Positions 14,476 through 23,306 of a stretch of DNA of 64,000 bases are shown here, piece by piece. Below the pieces are notes generated by a model, which was not told the DNA's origin, did no database searches, and saw only the letters and a list, made by a program, of their open reading frames with translations. Both the position numbers and the translations under genes were made by a program. The stretch spans positions 62,001-126,000 of the forward strand of contig CANRID010000001.1 in the NCBI GenBank assembly GCA_947630665.1, given 5' to 3'. The number at the start of each line of letters is the position of its first letter. Position 1 is the stretch's first letter. The DNA comes from an uncultured Bacteroidales bacterium. Lineage in GTDB: Bacteria; Bacteroidota; Bacteroidia; Bacteroidales; UBA932.

Positions 14476-17220
14476 ATGGCGAAGAAACTTAAATCATTTT
14501 CTCATGTTCAGGCAACTGAGGCATTGGAGCAACTCGGCCAGCGTGGTGCGTCCGCATCGGAATTTGTCTATGATCTTCTGCGGATCTTTGCCAATTGGGG
14601 CGACGGACAGGTAAGGCGCACCAAAGAAGGTGCGGGGAACTCGGCAAAGGATGGCGAAACTGTCCTTGTCAAGAATCTTATCGCATATCGTCCTGCAGTA
14701 GTCAATACTATTGATGACGATTGTTCGGCTATGTATGACATTATCGAGGCTATGCGAGCCGATGCCAAGATTACCAAGCACTCGCCTCGCCTTTATGTTA
14801 CAAGCAACGGCAGCCACGTTGTTGCCTATGACCCGAAAGAGAATGATTCTTACGAGAATCGCATCGAACATTTGTGGAAAGATTTTGAGTTTTTCACACC
14901 GCTTGCCGGTATAGAAAAAATTCAATATGCAGAGGAAGCCGAAGCTGATGTGAAATCAGCCGAACTTATGGCCAAACTTTTCGATGATATCCGGCGATAT
15001 AACAATGTAAGCAATCCCGATACGGTTCATGCGCTCAATGTATTCATGTCGCGTCTGCTGTTCTGCTTCTTCGCCGAAGATACCGGCCTTTTCCCCGGGC
15101 AGAACCTTTTTACCAACACGTTGGCCAATCACACCAAAGCGGACGGTTCCGATCTCGCAGAGTTTATTGACAAGGCATTTCTTGCCATGTCAACAAATGA
15201 TCCTGCCGTACTGGCAACATTACCGAGTCCATACGACAGATTTCCATACGTCAATGGAGGCTTGTTCAAAGAACGTTTCCCGATTCCGACTCTTTCGCGT
15301 CGCGCCCGCACATTGATACTGAACTGTGGAGAATATGCTTGGAAGGATATCAACCCGGATATCTTCGGCTCGATGATTCAGGCGGTCGTTACTCCTGAAC
15401 AACGTGCCGGCCTTGGCATACATTATACCTCCGTGCCTAATATCGAGAAAGTGATACGGCCTCTATTCTTCGATTCGCTTATCGAGGAATACACCGCCGC
15501 CTGTGAGGAAGCAAAGGAGAAACTGGCGAAGAAGATGCACCCCGACCGCGCAGCTCAAAGACTGCGCAATCTTCTTAGCCGGTTAGCCAACATCAAATTT
15601 TTCGACCCGGCTTGCGGCAGCGGAAATTTTCTTATCATTACCTACAAGCGGCTGCGTGAATTGGAGATAAAGATATGGCAGGCACTTCGCGACATTGCCA
15701 ATATCTCGGTGCTGCCCATAAGCAACGTATCGCTTACTCAATTCTATGGCATAGAATTGGACGAATACGCCTGCGACACTGCTACGCTGTCTCTATGGCT
15801 CGCCGAGCATCAGATGAACGTTAAGTTTGGGGAGGCTTTGGGTGTACAGCCCGATACGCTTCCTCTCAAATCCTCCGGTCATATCGTTTGCGGCAATGCC
15901 TGTCGCCTCGACTGGAATACCGTCTGCCCCCATACGTCCGAAGAGGAAGTCTATATTATGGGCAATCCGCCGTATCTTGGAAGCTCGATGCAAGATGCTG
16001 AACAGAAAAAGGACTTAGAAATAGTCTGCGGTCATTTTCCAAGTTATAAGAATCTTGATTATATAGCATCTTGGTTTTGTAAAGGCGCGAATTACATTAG
16101 TGGTTGTAATGCTAAATGTGCGTTTGTGTCCACCAATTCAATCTGCCAAGGGGATAGCGTTTCCCTATTGTGGCCAAATATCTTTGCAAAGAACGTTGAA
16201 ATTGATTTTGCGTATCAATCCTTTAAATGGAGTAATAATGCAAAATCAAAAGCTGCCGTCATTGTTGTTATTATCGGATTAGCCAACGTGTCTAAATCAA
16301 AGAAACTGCTTGTGAACGGAAGATCATCCATAAAGTGTGAACATATAAATGGATATCTCCTTACTGCGCCTGAAATTGTTATCGAACGTAGAAAGAAGCC
16401 TATATCTGACTTACCTAAGATGGTGTTCGGAAACAAGCCAACAGATGGGGGCAATTTAATACTTACTCCTAAAGAGCGAGATAAAATTCTCGATGAATAT
16501 CCAGGAAGCAAAAAATTCATACGATTTTATCAGGGTTCAGACAGTTTCATCAATGGAGAAACCCGATATTGTATTTGGATTGGTGAAGCCGAACGAGAAG
16601 AAGCAGAAAAAATACCGCCAATTAAGTATAGAATAGATGCCGTCGCTGTTTTTCGGAGCAAAAGTGTGGCAGCATCCACAGTCGAAGCCGCAGAATACCC
16701 TCATTTATTTAGGCAACGGGCGCATCGAGATGGTCTAGCTCTTTTAGTTCCTAGGGTTTCATCAGAAAGACGACAATATATTCCGATTGGATTTGTCGAT
16801 TCAAACACTATTGCATCAGATTCCCTCCAAGTTGTTTATGGCACAACATTGTTTACATTTGCAGTATTAGCAAATCGCATGCATACGATTTGGTTATCGG
16901 CTATTGGTGGAAAGCTTAAAAATGATTATAGATACTCCAATTTGGTTTATGATTCTTTTCCATTCCCGAAATTGACGACTGTCGAAAAAGAGGAATTGGA
17001 GCGTCTTGCTCAAAATGTTCTCAATATCCGCGACGAACATTTCGACATGACACTTGGCGAGATGTATAATCCCGAAACCATGCCCGACGAGCTGCTCGAA
17101 GCCCATCATCAACTCGACCTCGCCGTAGAGCGCATTTACCGCCCCGAGCCGTTCACCTCCGACGAAGAACGTCTCGAACATCTTTTTAAACTTTACGCTA
17201 AAATGACAAAAAATGAATAA
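14476..17220 (+). CDS. MmeI/DnmA-like adenine DNA methyltransferase
   Basis: 914 aa from the ATG at 14476 (MAKKLKSFSHVQATEAL). N-terminal MmeI-like region and helical spacer (VFMSRLLFCFFAEDTGLFP), then SAM motif I FFDPACGSGNFLI (residues 376 on), catalytic motif IV NPPY at 497-500 (gamma-class N6-adenine order), a target-recognition region at about 510-830, and a conserved C-terminus (MLPE-like TMPDELLEAHHQLDLAVER). I see no N-terminal PD-(D/E)xK nuclease, so it is a methyltransferase only, like B. subtilis YeeA/DnmA. The stop overlaps the next gene's start (ATGAATAA). The target-recognition part is visibly more AT-rich than the flanks. Confidence 0.85.
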   Translation: MAKKLKSFSHVQATEALEQLGQRGASASEFVYDLLRIFANWGDGQVRRTKEGAGNSAKDGETVLVKNLIAYRPAVVNTIDDDCSAMYDIIEAMRADAKITKHSPRLYVTSNGSHVVAYDPKENDSYENRIEHLWKDFEFFTPLAGIEKIQYAEEAEADVKSAELMAKLFDDIRRYNNVSNPDTVHALNVFMSRLLFCFFAEDTGLFPGQNLFTNTLANHTKADGSDLAEFIDKAFLAMSTNDPAVLATLPSPYDRFPYVNGGLFKERFPIPTLSRRARTLILNCGEYAWKDINPDIFGSMIQAVVTPEQRAGLGIHYTSVPNIEKVIRPLFFDSLIEEYTAACEEAKEKLAKKMHPDRAAQRLRNLLSRLANIKFFDPACGSGNFLIITYKRLRELEIKIWQALRDIANISVLPISNVSLTQFYGIELDEYACDTATLSLWLAEHQMNVKFGEALGVQPDTLPLKSSGHIVCGNACRLDWNTVCPHTSEEEVYIMGNPPYLGSSMQDAEQKKDLEIVCGHFPSYKNLDYIASWFCKGANYISGCNAKCAFVSTNSICQGDSVSLLWPNIFAKNVEIDFAYQSFKWSNNAKSKAAVIVVIIGLANVSKSKKLLVNGRSSIKCEHINGYLLTAPEIVIERRKKPISDLPKMVFGNKPTDGGNLILTPKERDKILDEYPGSKKFIRFYQGSDSFINGETRYCIWIGEAEREEAEKIPPIKYRIDAVAVFRSKSVAASTVEAAEYPHLFRQRAHRDGLALLVPRVSSERRQYIPIGFVDSNTIASDSLQVVYGTTLFTFAVLANRMHTIWLSAIGGKLKNDYRYSNLVYDSFPFPKLTTVEKEELERLAQNVLNIRDEHFDMTLGEMYNPETMPDELLEAHHQLDLAVERIYRPEPFTSDEERLEHLFKLYAKMTKNE

Positions 17221-17953
17221 TTTAGTAAAAGACTCTTTGACAGGAGGACTAACAGCCCTTGCAAGTACATCTGACAATCCAATAATCTCAGTAACTGTTG
17301 CGACTGGTGCGCCCATTATAGTTTCACTTACTACAGATTTTTTATCGAGGATTCTTAGTTCTTTGCAATCGTTAAGGTTGTTAAGAGGCTTACATTCTAT
17401 AGATAAGAAGATAAATAACAAACTGTTTCAAGGTAAAAAAGTACGTCATGATGGAGATATGTCCGTCGTTAATGGAAATCAAGCAAAACAAGTCCTTGAG
17501 GGAATCATACAAAATATCACCGACGAGTACGAAGAAAAGAAAATGGAAGTGCACACGAACTTTTTTACAAATCTTTGCTTTGATGAACGTATCGTATTTG
17601 AACAGGCGCTATATCTCACACGAGTTTTGAAGCAGTTAAGTTATCGGCAGCTTGTTCTCATTGCCATAAGCCATGATAAGCCATTGGAAGCTGGAGGTTG
17701 GCAATTTAAATTTAAAGATTCAGGAAACCAAAATTTGGAAAAATTTGCAGATCTATATAGTGAAATTCAGAATTTGGAACAAATGAGGATCATTGAAGAT
17801 TCTAATCGAGGAGTTACATTAGGGGGGTCATCTGCCCCATTAAGATTAAGTTTGTGGGGTAATATAATTTACGAAGAAGTTGGTCTTGCATCAATGCCCG
17901 AAGATGACAAACAGATAGTGCTACAAATGATTTCAAGTGTAAACAATGGATAA
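17213..17953 (+). CDS. Unrecognised protein between methyltransferase and helicase
   Basis: 246 aa, no family recognised. Residues about 20-50 (NPIISVTVATGAPIIVSLTT...) are hydrophobic and could be a membrane segment or hairpin. The rest is helical and charged (NITDEYEEKKMEVHTNFF, LTRVLKQLSYRQLVLIAI, FADLYSEIQNLEQMRIIE) and ends in a strand-rich part. Start and stop overlap both neighbours by 8 nt (ATGAATAA at 17213, ATGGATAA at 17946), so it is translationally coupled inside the operon. The gene is clearly more AT-rich than the helicase. It is absent from the B. subtilis yeeA-yeeB-yeeC arrangement as I know it. A membrane effector or sensor is one possibility (inference). Confidence 0.75.
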   Translation: MNNLVKDSLTGGLTALASTSDNPIISVTVATGAPIIVSLTTDFLSRILSSLQSLRLLRGLHSIDKKINNKLFQGKKVRHDGDMSVVNGNQAKQVLEGIIQNITDEYEEKKMEVHTNFFTNLCFDERIVFEQALYLTRVLKQLSYRQLVLIAISHDKPLEAGGWQFKFKDSGNQNLEKFADLYSEIQNLEQMRIIEDSNRGVTLGGSSAPLRLSLWGNIIYEEVGLASMPEDDKQIVLQMISSVNNG

Positions 17954-19919
17954 TCTTGTAAATGTTGAATATGCCCAAACGGGCAAGTCGAGCAATACCG
18001 ATGAACTCGGTATGCGCGAAATGCAGGCAATGGTTTATGCCCAGCGTCATCGTCAGCACCTGCTTGTAAAGGCCCCTCCGGCATCGGGCAAGAGCCGCGC
18101 CATGATGTTTGTGGCTCTTGACAAGCTTGCAAATCAAGGTATCAAAAAGGTAATTGTAGCCGTACCGCAGCAAAACATAGGGCGCAGCTTCAACAACACT
18201 TCACTTAAGAAATTCGGTTTCTTCGAGGATTGGAAAGTTACCCCGTATTGGAACCTTTGCATGGCTGCCGGTAGTGAAAATTCCAAGAAATCAAAACTAC
18301 GGGAGTTCTTAGACCATCCGTCAGCCAAGATCTTGATATGCACTCATGCCACCCTGCTTAACGCACTGAACGGAATCGAAGCAGAGAAACTCAACGGTGT
18401 GTTCTTTGGTATCGACGAATTTCATCATGGTTCAGCGGAAGAGAGCAACCGGCTCGGATCATTCATTCGCAGGCTGCTGAATGAGACATCAGCACATATT
18501 CTTGCAATGACGGGTTCATACTTCCGCGGCGATGCCGTGCCGGTGATGCGTCCCGAGGATGAGGCGTTATTTCAGCCAGCCATAAATTATAATTATTATC
18601 AGCAACTGAATGGCTACCGTTGGCTAAAAAGTCTTGGCATCGGGTATAGCTTCTTTCAAGGAAATTACCTCACGGCTATTCCAGATGTGCTGGATACGAC
18701 AAAGAAGACGCTTATCCATATTCCGCACCCCAACAGCAAGACCGGAGCGTTTATGGACAAGTACGACCAGGTTGCCGAAATCATCAAGTGCATCGGAGAA
18801 ATTGAATCGTGCGATTATGACAATTATATCTATAAAGTCAGAACGAACGACGGTCGCTTGTTGATAGTAGGCAATCTTGTGGAAGACAACACGGAACGCA
18901 GAAGCGCATTGCAAAATTATCTGCGAAGAATGAATCGCCGCGATTCAATGGATATTCTTATCGCGCTCGGCACTGCCAAAGAGGGCTTCGATTGGGAATG
19001 GTGTGAGCATTGTATCACTATCGGTATCCGTGCCTCGCTTACGGAGGTGGTGCAAATCATCGGCCGTTGCACCCGCGACTGTGAGGGAAAGACCCATGCT
19101 CAGTTCACAAACCTTATACCGTGTCCCGATGCCACACAAGACGATGTTTCAATGGGTGTAAATGATTTTCTGAAAGCTATTGCGGCCTCGCTGCTGATGG
19201 AACAGGTTATGGCACCTAAATGGAACTTCAAGACCAAACTGGATGATGAAAAAAAGCCGGGCAAGACAACTACGCCGGAGGAAGATCACGTTATTGAGGT
19301 GAAAGGTCTGCCTGCCCTGAATGATAAAACCAGGGCTATTGTTGAGAACGATCTCGACACTCTTGTTGCAACCACACTCTCTGATAAGAATATCCGGGAA
19401 GCCATCATTGGTGAAGGCATGACAGAAATGATTACCGAGGTTTATATCCCGAAAATCATTCGCGATACTTATCCAGACCTGAACGAGGAAGAAGTCGATG
19501 CCGTTGCAAAGCATACAATCCTGACTATCGCCACACAGGGCGAGCAGATTGTAGGGCCAGATGATTCCGGCAATAGATTCATTAAGATTGCCAACAAATT
19601 TGTCAATCTTGATGACCTTGATATCAATCTTATAGCTGAAATCAATCCTTTCCAGAGAGCCTACGAAGTAGTTTCCAAATCGCTGACTCCCGAAGTGCTG
19701 CGTACCATTCAGTATGTTATAGAGGATAAGCGTTCAGAAAAACTTACTGATGAGGAAGCAATTTTGCTTTTTACAAAATACCTCCCCAAGTGGCGTGAGG
19801 AAAACCCGGGTAAAATTAAGCCGGAGATTACCGATGGCGATCCGTTGGCTCGCCGCATTGCTCTCGCTATTGAACATCTTCGTCAATTGAAACGCAATAA
19901 ACTCGCACAGCAACAATGA
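17946..19919 (+). CDS. DEAD/DEAH-box helicase (YeeB-like)
   Basis: 657 aa superfamily 2 helicase. Walker A APPASGKSR (residues 43-51), DEFH box at 157-160 (FFGIDEFHH), motif III MTGSYF, and motif VI QIIGRCTRD (about 370-378). The C-terminal third is helical without a recognised nuclease. Together with the methyltransferase upstream and the GIY-YIG protein downstream it matches the YeeA-YeeB-YeeC gene order. Probable role: ATP-dependent DNA translocation coupled to sensing of unmethylated DNA (inference). Its stop overlaps the next start as ATGA. Confidence 0.85.
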   Translation: MDNLVNVEYAQTGKSSNTDELGMREMQAMVYAQRHRQHLLVKAPPASGKSRAMMFVALDKLANQGIKKVIVAVPQQNIGRSFNNTSLKKFGFFEDWKVTPYWNLCMAAGSENSKKSKLREFLDHPSAKILICTHATLLNALNGIEAEKLNGVFFGIDEFHHGSAEESNRLGSFIRRLLNETSAHILAMTGSYFRGDAVPVMRPEDEALFQPAINYNYYQQLNGYRWLKSLGIGYSFFQGNYLTAIPDVLDTTKKTLIHIPHPNSKTGAFMDKYDQVAEIIKCIGEIESCDYDNYIYKVRTNDGRLLIVGNLVEDNTERRSALQNYLRRMNRRDSMDILIALGTAKEGFDWEWCEHCITIGIRASLTEVVQIIGRCTRDCEGKTHAQFTNLIPCPDATQDDVSMGVNDFLKAIAASLLMEQVMAPKWNFKTKLDDEKKPGKTTTPEEDHVIEVKGLPALNDKTRAIVENDLDTLVATTLSDKNIREAIIGEGMTEMITEVYIPKIIRDTYPDLNEEEVDAVAKHTILTIATQGEQIVGPDDSGNRFIKIANKFVNLDDLDINLIAEINPFQRAYEVVSKSLTPEVLRTIQYVIEDKRSEKLTDEEAILLFTKYLPKWREENPGKIKPEITDGDPLARRIALAIEHLRQLKRNKLAQQQ

Positions 19920-21112
19920 TCAACTGGGACAAGGAACTCGAACGAATATTTGAAGATCCGCTGTTTGCGGATGTTACCGCCCCACAGAAGCGGATAACAT
20001 CAAGCGACCGCCTTATCGCAGGCTTTCAGGAGATATTGGCTTTTTATGAAACCAATGGCCGCCTTCCGGAAGATAATCCGGCTGAAACATCGCTTTATCA
20101 TAAATGGGTCGGACTGCTGAAAAGCGAGAAGAAAGTAGAGCGTTGCCGTCCGTTTGATACCTGTGGTATCCTCCCTCAACCTGTTCAGACTGTCGAAGAA
20201 CCACAGCCTGAATATCAGCCCGAGCCTACCAAGAAAGAACAACTTGAAGCAATTTTCGATGATCCTCTGCTTGCTGATATTTGGGATACTACCAACCTCG
20301 GAGGATTATTTGATATCCCCGATTATATGCGAGAGCGCCTTAATGCCCGCAAAGAAGCCGAATATGTGGGGAAACGAGTGCCTTGTGAAGATTTTGACAG
20401 ATATGAAAACAACTTCAAAGAGATCCATCAGGGATTGAAATCTGGAAAATATCGTCTTATCAAGTTCAGTGTAAAGAATCTGAAAGTAGGGAGTTATTTC
20501 ATTGAAGATGGCATGATAGGTTATCTTGCAGCCTTTGATGATGAAGGACTAAATAAATACGGAGACCGTGACGGGCGCACTCGGGTAATCTATGAGAATG
20601 GCACTGAGTCGGATATCAAATATAAGACGATAACTAAGAATCTGTCCGTAACGGGTTATTCAGTAGTAGATTGTACGGAGATTACAGATGAAGAATTGCA
20701 GCAATATTTCACAATCAGCGACAACGATATCGAGAGTGGAATTATCTATGTATTGCGTTCAAAATCTGTCAGACCGGAAATAAAGGCTATCAAAGACCTG
20801 TATAAGATAGGATTTACCGTTACCTCGGTAGAAAGTCGTATTGCAAATGCGAAGAACGAACCGACATACCTATGTGCCGATGTTGAAGTTGTTGCCACAT
20901 GGAAAGTATATAATGTCAAATCCTCAACATTCGAGGCTCTTATCCATAAACTTTTTGCAGACGTGCAATTACAGGTAACTGTAGATGGTCATCGCCCCAA
21001 AGAATGGTTCGTGGTGCCATTCAATGTAATCAAAGAAGCCATAACCGCAATTGTTGCAGGCAAATCCATTGAATATAACCCGCAACTTCAACAAATTATC
21101 TATCTTGAATGA
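19916..21112 (+). CDS. GIY-YIG (T5orf172/MUG113-type) nuclease
   Basis: 398 aa. The first 140 residues contain two copies of a short motif (EDPLFADVTAP, DDPLLADIWDT) that could be binding modules for a partner. The C-terminal half is a GIY-YIG nuclease of the T5orf172 type: IIYVLRS at 276-282, KIGFT at 297-301, SRIANAKNEPTYL, then FEALIHKLFADVQL with the catalytic Glu region. Last gene of the four-gene operon (4-nt overlap with the helicase), probably the DNA-cutting subunit of the system. Confidence 0.83.
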   Translation: MINWDKELERIFEDPLFADVTAPQKRITSSDRLIAGFQEILAFYETNGRLPEDNPAETSLYHKWVGLLKSEKKVERCRPFDTCGILPQPVQTVEEPQPEYQPEPTKKEQLEAIFDDPLLADIWDTTNLGGLFDIPDYMRERLNARKEAEYVGKRVPCEDFDRYENNFKEIHQGLKSGKYRLIKFSVKNLKVGSYFIEDGMIGYLAAFDDEGLNKYGDRDGRTRVIYENGTESDIKYKTITKNLSVTGYSVVDCTEITDEELQQYFTISDNDIESGIIYVLRSKSVRPEIKAIKDLYKIGFTVTSVESRIANAKNEPTYLCADVEVVATWKVYNVKSSTFEALIHKLFADVQLQVTVDGHRPKEWFVVPFNVIKEAITAIVAGKSIEYNPQLQQIIYLE

Positions 21113-21181
21113 CTATGAGAATTTATCATATACCAAAGTTATTACAGACAACTTATTAGATCGAGAAGAATCCCAAAGGAT

Positions 21182-21531
21182 ATGACTATTGACGACATAC
21201 AAGGGCTGATATTCTCCGACGAATCACGGATGTCGGAACTGAAAAAGACAACAGGAGAGTGACGGTAAGCACTCGGCTTGCGCGAGGCAAGATTACGAAT
21301 CATAGCTTACAACGGGAGGAATGTCTTAAAGTGTCTTATAAGGCTTTGAGAGGGGGTTTCTACAAATCCACTAAGGGATTCAAACACTGTACCTATTTCA
21401 GAAAGGACTATTTCCTCCCCGCATTAAAAGATGGCGCAATCAAGCCATTATATCCCAATCTGCCCACCAATCATCCTAAAAAATACTGTCTTACGGAGCG
21501 GGCCAAGATGTGGAAAACAACAATAAAATAG
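21182..21531 (+). pseudogene. AlbA_2/Schlafen-type ATP-binding protein, both ends only
   Basis: From the ATG at 21182 the reading is MTIDDIQGLIFSDESRMSEL, then KKTTGE and a stop. This is the standard start of AlbA_2-domain ATP-binding proteins (ELKKTTGEL). Directly after, in another frame (21259-21531), comes the typical end of the same family: a winged-helix segment with GFKHCTYFRKDYFLPALKDG and KKYCLTERAK. The middle, several hundred residues in intact members, is deleted and the frame is broken. A decayed defence or regulatory gene. Confidence 0.65.
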
Positions 21532-21681
21532 ATCGATTATGCATTTTCCAAAACGAGAAATAGATATAGTTGCTTATACGAAGCTCTTCTTTTCTCTTTT
21601 ATTAATGAAGATTATGAAATTTTCATTGATACGAATATTAGCAACAGTCATCTATTGAACAGTAAGTTGTGTCGGTATGAA

Positions 21682-21702
21682 ATATGTCTGCCACGTCCAT
21701 AT
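21682..21702 (+). promoter_or_regulatory. Possible controller (C-box) operator
   Basis: Inverted repeat ATATG-N11-CATAT about 21 nt upstream of the controller gene's -7 box. The position fits autoregulation of type II R-M controllers; no experiment or family alignment supports it. Confidence 0.3.
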
Positions 21703-21722
21703 CATTATCCCATTAAAATCAT

Positions 21723-21730
21723 TATATTTG
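21723..21730 (+). promoter_or_regulatory. -7 box of the R-M controller gene
   Basis: TATATTTG, 7 nt before the ATG at 21738. The message is probably leaderless, as known for several R-M C proteins. Confidence 0.5.
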
Positions 21731-21737
21731 CCAAATA

Positions 21738-21983
21738 ATGACAAATCAATTCGAGATATTATTTGGAGATAAGATAAAAAAACTGCGAGAGAGCCGCCGA
21801 TTACTGCAACGCCAAATGGCGATGTCATTGGGCATTGATGTGTCTATGTATAGCCGTATCGAGCGTGGAGAACGTCGGGCAAAGCGAGAACAAGTAATAA
21901 TTCTCTCTCAGATTCTTGATGTTGAAACCGAATACTTGTTGTGTCTATGGTTAGCCGACAGGAGAATCCGATTTGGCGGATAA
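21738..21983 (+). CDS. XRE-family controller protein of the R-M system
   Basis: 81 aa. A single HTH_3 domain covers nearly the whole protein (IKKLRESRRLLQRQMAMSLG, then DVSMYSRIERGERRAKREQV). Size, fold and position directly upstream of a methyltransferase and endonuclease match C proteins, which delay endonuclease expression. Likely autoregulated from a leaderless promoter. Confidence 0.8.
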   Translation: MTNQFEILFGDKIKKLRESRRLLQRQMAMSLGIDVSMYSRIERGERRAKREQVIILSQILDVETEYLLCLWLADRRIRFGG

Positions 21984-22025
21984 AACATTGCAAATGGTAA
22001 TAGAAACTCGTAATACGACAGGTTC

Positions 22026-23303
22026 ATGAAAACGATGCATAGATTGATACAGGGAGATAGTCGCAACTTGTCTCGTATAAAAGATAAATCCGTCCATCTT
22101 ATAATCACATCGCCTCCATATTGGCAATTGAAGGATTATGGGAACGACAGGCAAATAGGCTTTCATGACAGTTACGAAAATTATATAAACAATCTGAATG
22201 TAGTTTGGGCGGAATGTTTTCGAGTGCTGCATGACGGTTGTCGCTTATGCATAAATATCGGCGATCAGTTCGCCCGCTCGGTTTATTATGGCAGGTATAA
22301 GGTCATCCCTATCAGAACGGAAATAATACGCTTTTGCGAGATGCTCGGAATGGATTATATGGGGGCTATAATATGGCAAAAGCAAACTACGATGAATACG
22401 ACCGGCGGGGGCGCCGTCATGGGGAGTTTCCCCTATCCGCGTAACGGAATTCTGAAAATCGACTATGAATTTATACTTATCTTCAAGAAACAAGGTAAAG
22501 CCCCGATTCCGACAGTTGAACAGAAGAAACTTTCGGAGATGTCGAAAAAAGAATGGAATACCTATTTTTCATCGCATTGGAATTTCGGCGGAGCAAAACA
22601 GGATGGACACATCGCTGTATTTCCCGAAGAACTCCCACATCGTTTGATAAAGATGTTTTCTTTTGTCGGAGAGACTGTCTTCGATCCGTTTATGGGTAGC
22701 GGAACAACGGCATTGGCTGCTCGTAATCTGCAAAGAAATTCTGTCGGATATGAAATCAACCCTGACTTCAACCGGTATTATGAGGAGAAACTCTTTTCAT
22801 CATTATCGTTTAGTGAAGCTGAATATTCATTTGAGCAAGACGATTCGAAGTTCGAGATCAATGATAAAATGAGAGCTCTACCCTATATGTTCAACGACCC
22901 GCATAAGATGAACAGCAAGATAGATATCAAGCAGTTACAATTCGGTTCCAAAATAGATAAAAGCAGCAAGGATCGTGAGGAATATTTCTCGATAAAGACG
23001 ATTTTATCGCCCAATACCGCGATACTGAACAATGGCCTTACGATAAGACTTCTCGGCATCAAAGAAAAACCGTCAGTGAACGGAAATGCTACGAAGTTCT
23101 TGATGGAAAAAACGAGAGGTCGCAAAGTCTTTCTTCGATACGATTCGGTAAAATACGATGAACATAATATATTATTGTGTTACTTGTATTTAGATAATAA
23201 AACCTTTATCAATGCGCATATGTTGAAAAACGGATTAGTGGATGTGGACTACTCTTTCGATTTCAAATATAAAAACAAGTTTGAAAAATTGATAAACGTT
23301 TAA
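22026..23303 (+). CDS. Type II DNA methyltransferase (N4-cytosine type) with C-terminal SNase-like domain
   Basis: 425 aa. Catalytic motif IV TSPPYW at residues 28-33 and SAM motif I FDPFMGSG at 219-226: beta-class order. SPPY favours N4-cytosine over N6-adenine. Residues about 330-425 look like a staphylococcal-nuclease OB fold (LTIRLLGIKEKP, VFLRYD, LLCYLYLDNKTFINAHMLKNGLVDV), but the catalytic Arg of the family's DGR position is replaced (DEHN), so nuclease activity is doubtful. The endonuclease gene begins 3 nt downstream. Confidence 0.85.
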   Translation: MKTMHRLIQGDSRNLSRIKDKSVHLIITSPPYWQLKDYGNDRQIGFHDSYENYINNLNVVWAECFRVLHDGCRLCINIGDQFARSVYYGRYKVIPIRTEIIRFCEMLGMDYMGAIIWQKQTTMNTTGGGAVMGSFPYPRNGILKIDYEFILIFKKQGKAPIPTVEQKKLSEMSKKEWNTYFSSHWNFGGAKQDGHIAVFPEELPHRLIKMFSFVGETVFDPFMGSGTTALAARNLQRNSVGYEINPDFNRYYEEKLFSSLSFSEAEYSFEQDDSKFEINDKMRALPYMFNDPHKMNSKIDIKQLQFGSKIDKSSKDREEYFSIKTILSPNTAILNNGLTIRLLGIKEKPSVNGNATKFLMEKTRGRKVFLRYDSVKYDEHNILLCYLYLDNKTFINAHMLKNGLVDVDYSFDFKYKNKFEKLINV

Positions 23304-23306
23304 TAT

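Noticed and set aside
16000-16010. Reading the methyltransferase as a type IIG enzyme with its own nuclease
   Set aside because: No N-terminal PD-(D/E)xK pattern could be found, and separate helicase and GIY-YIG nuclease genes follow in the operon.
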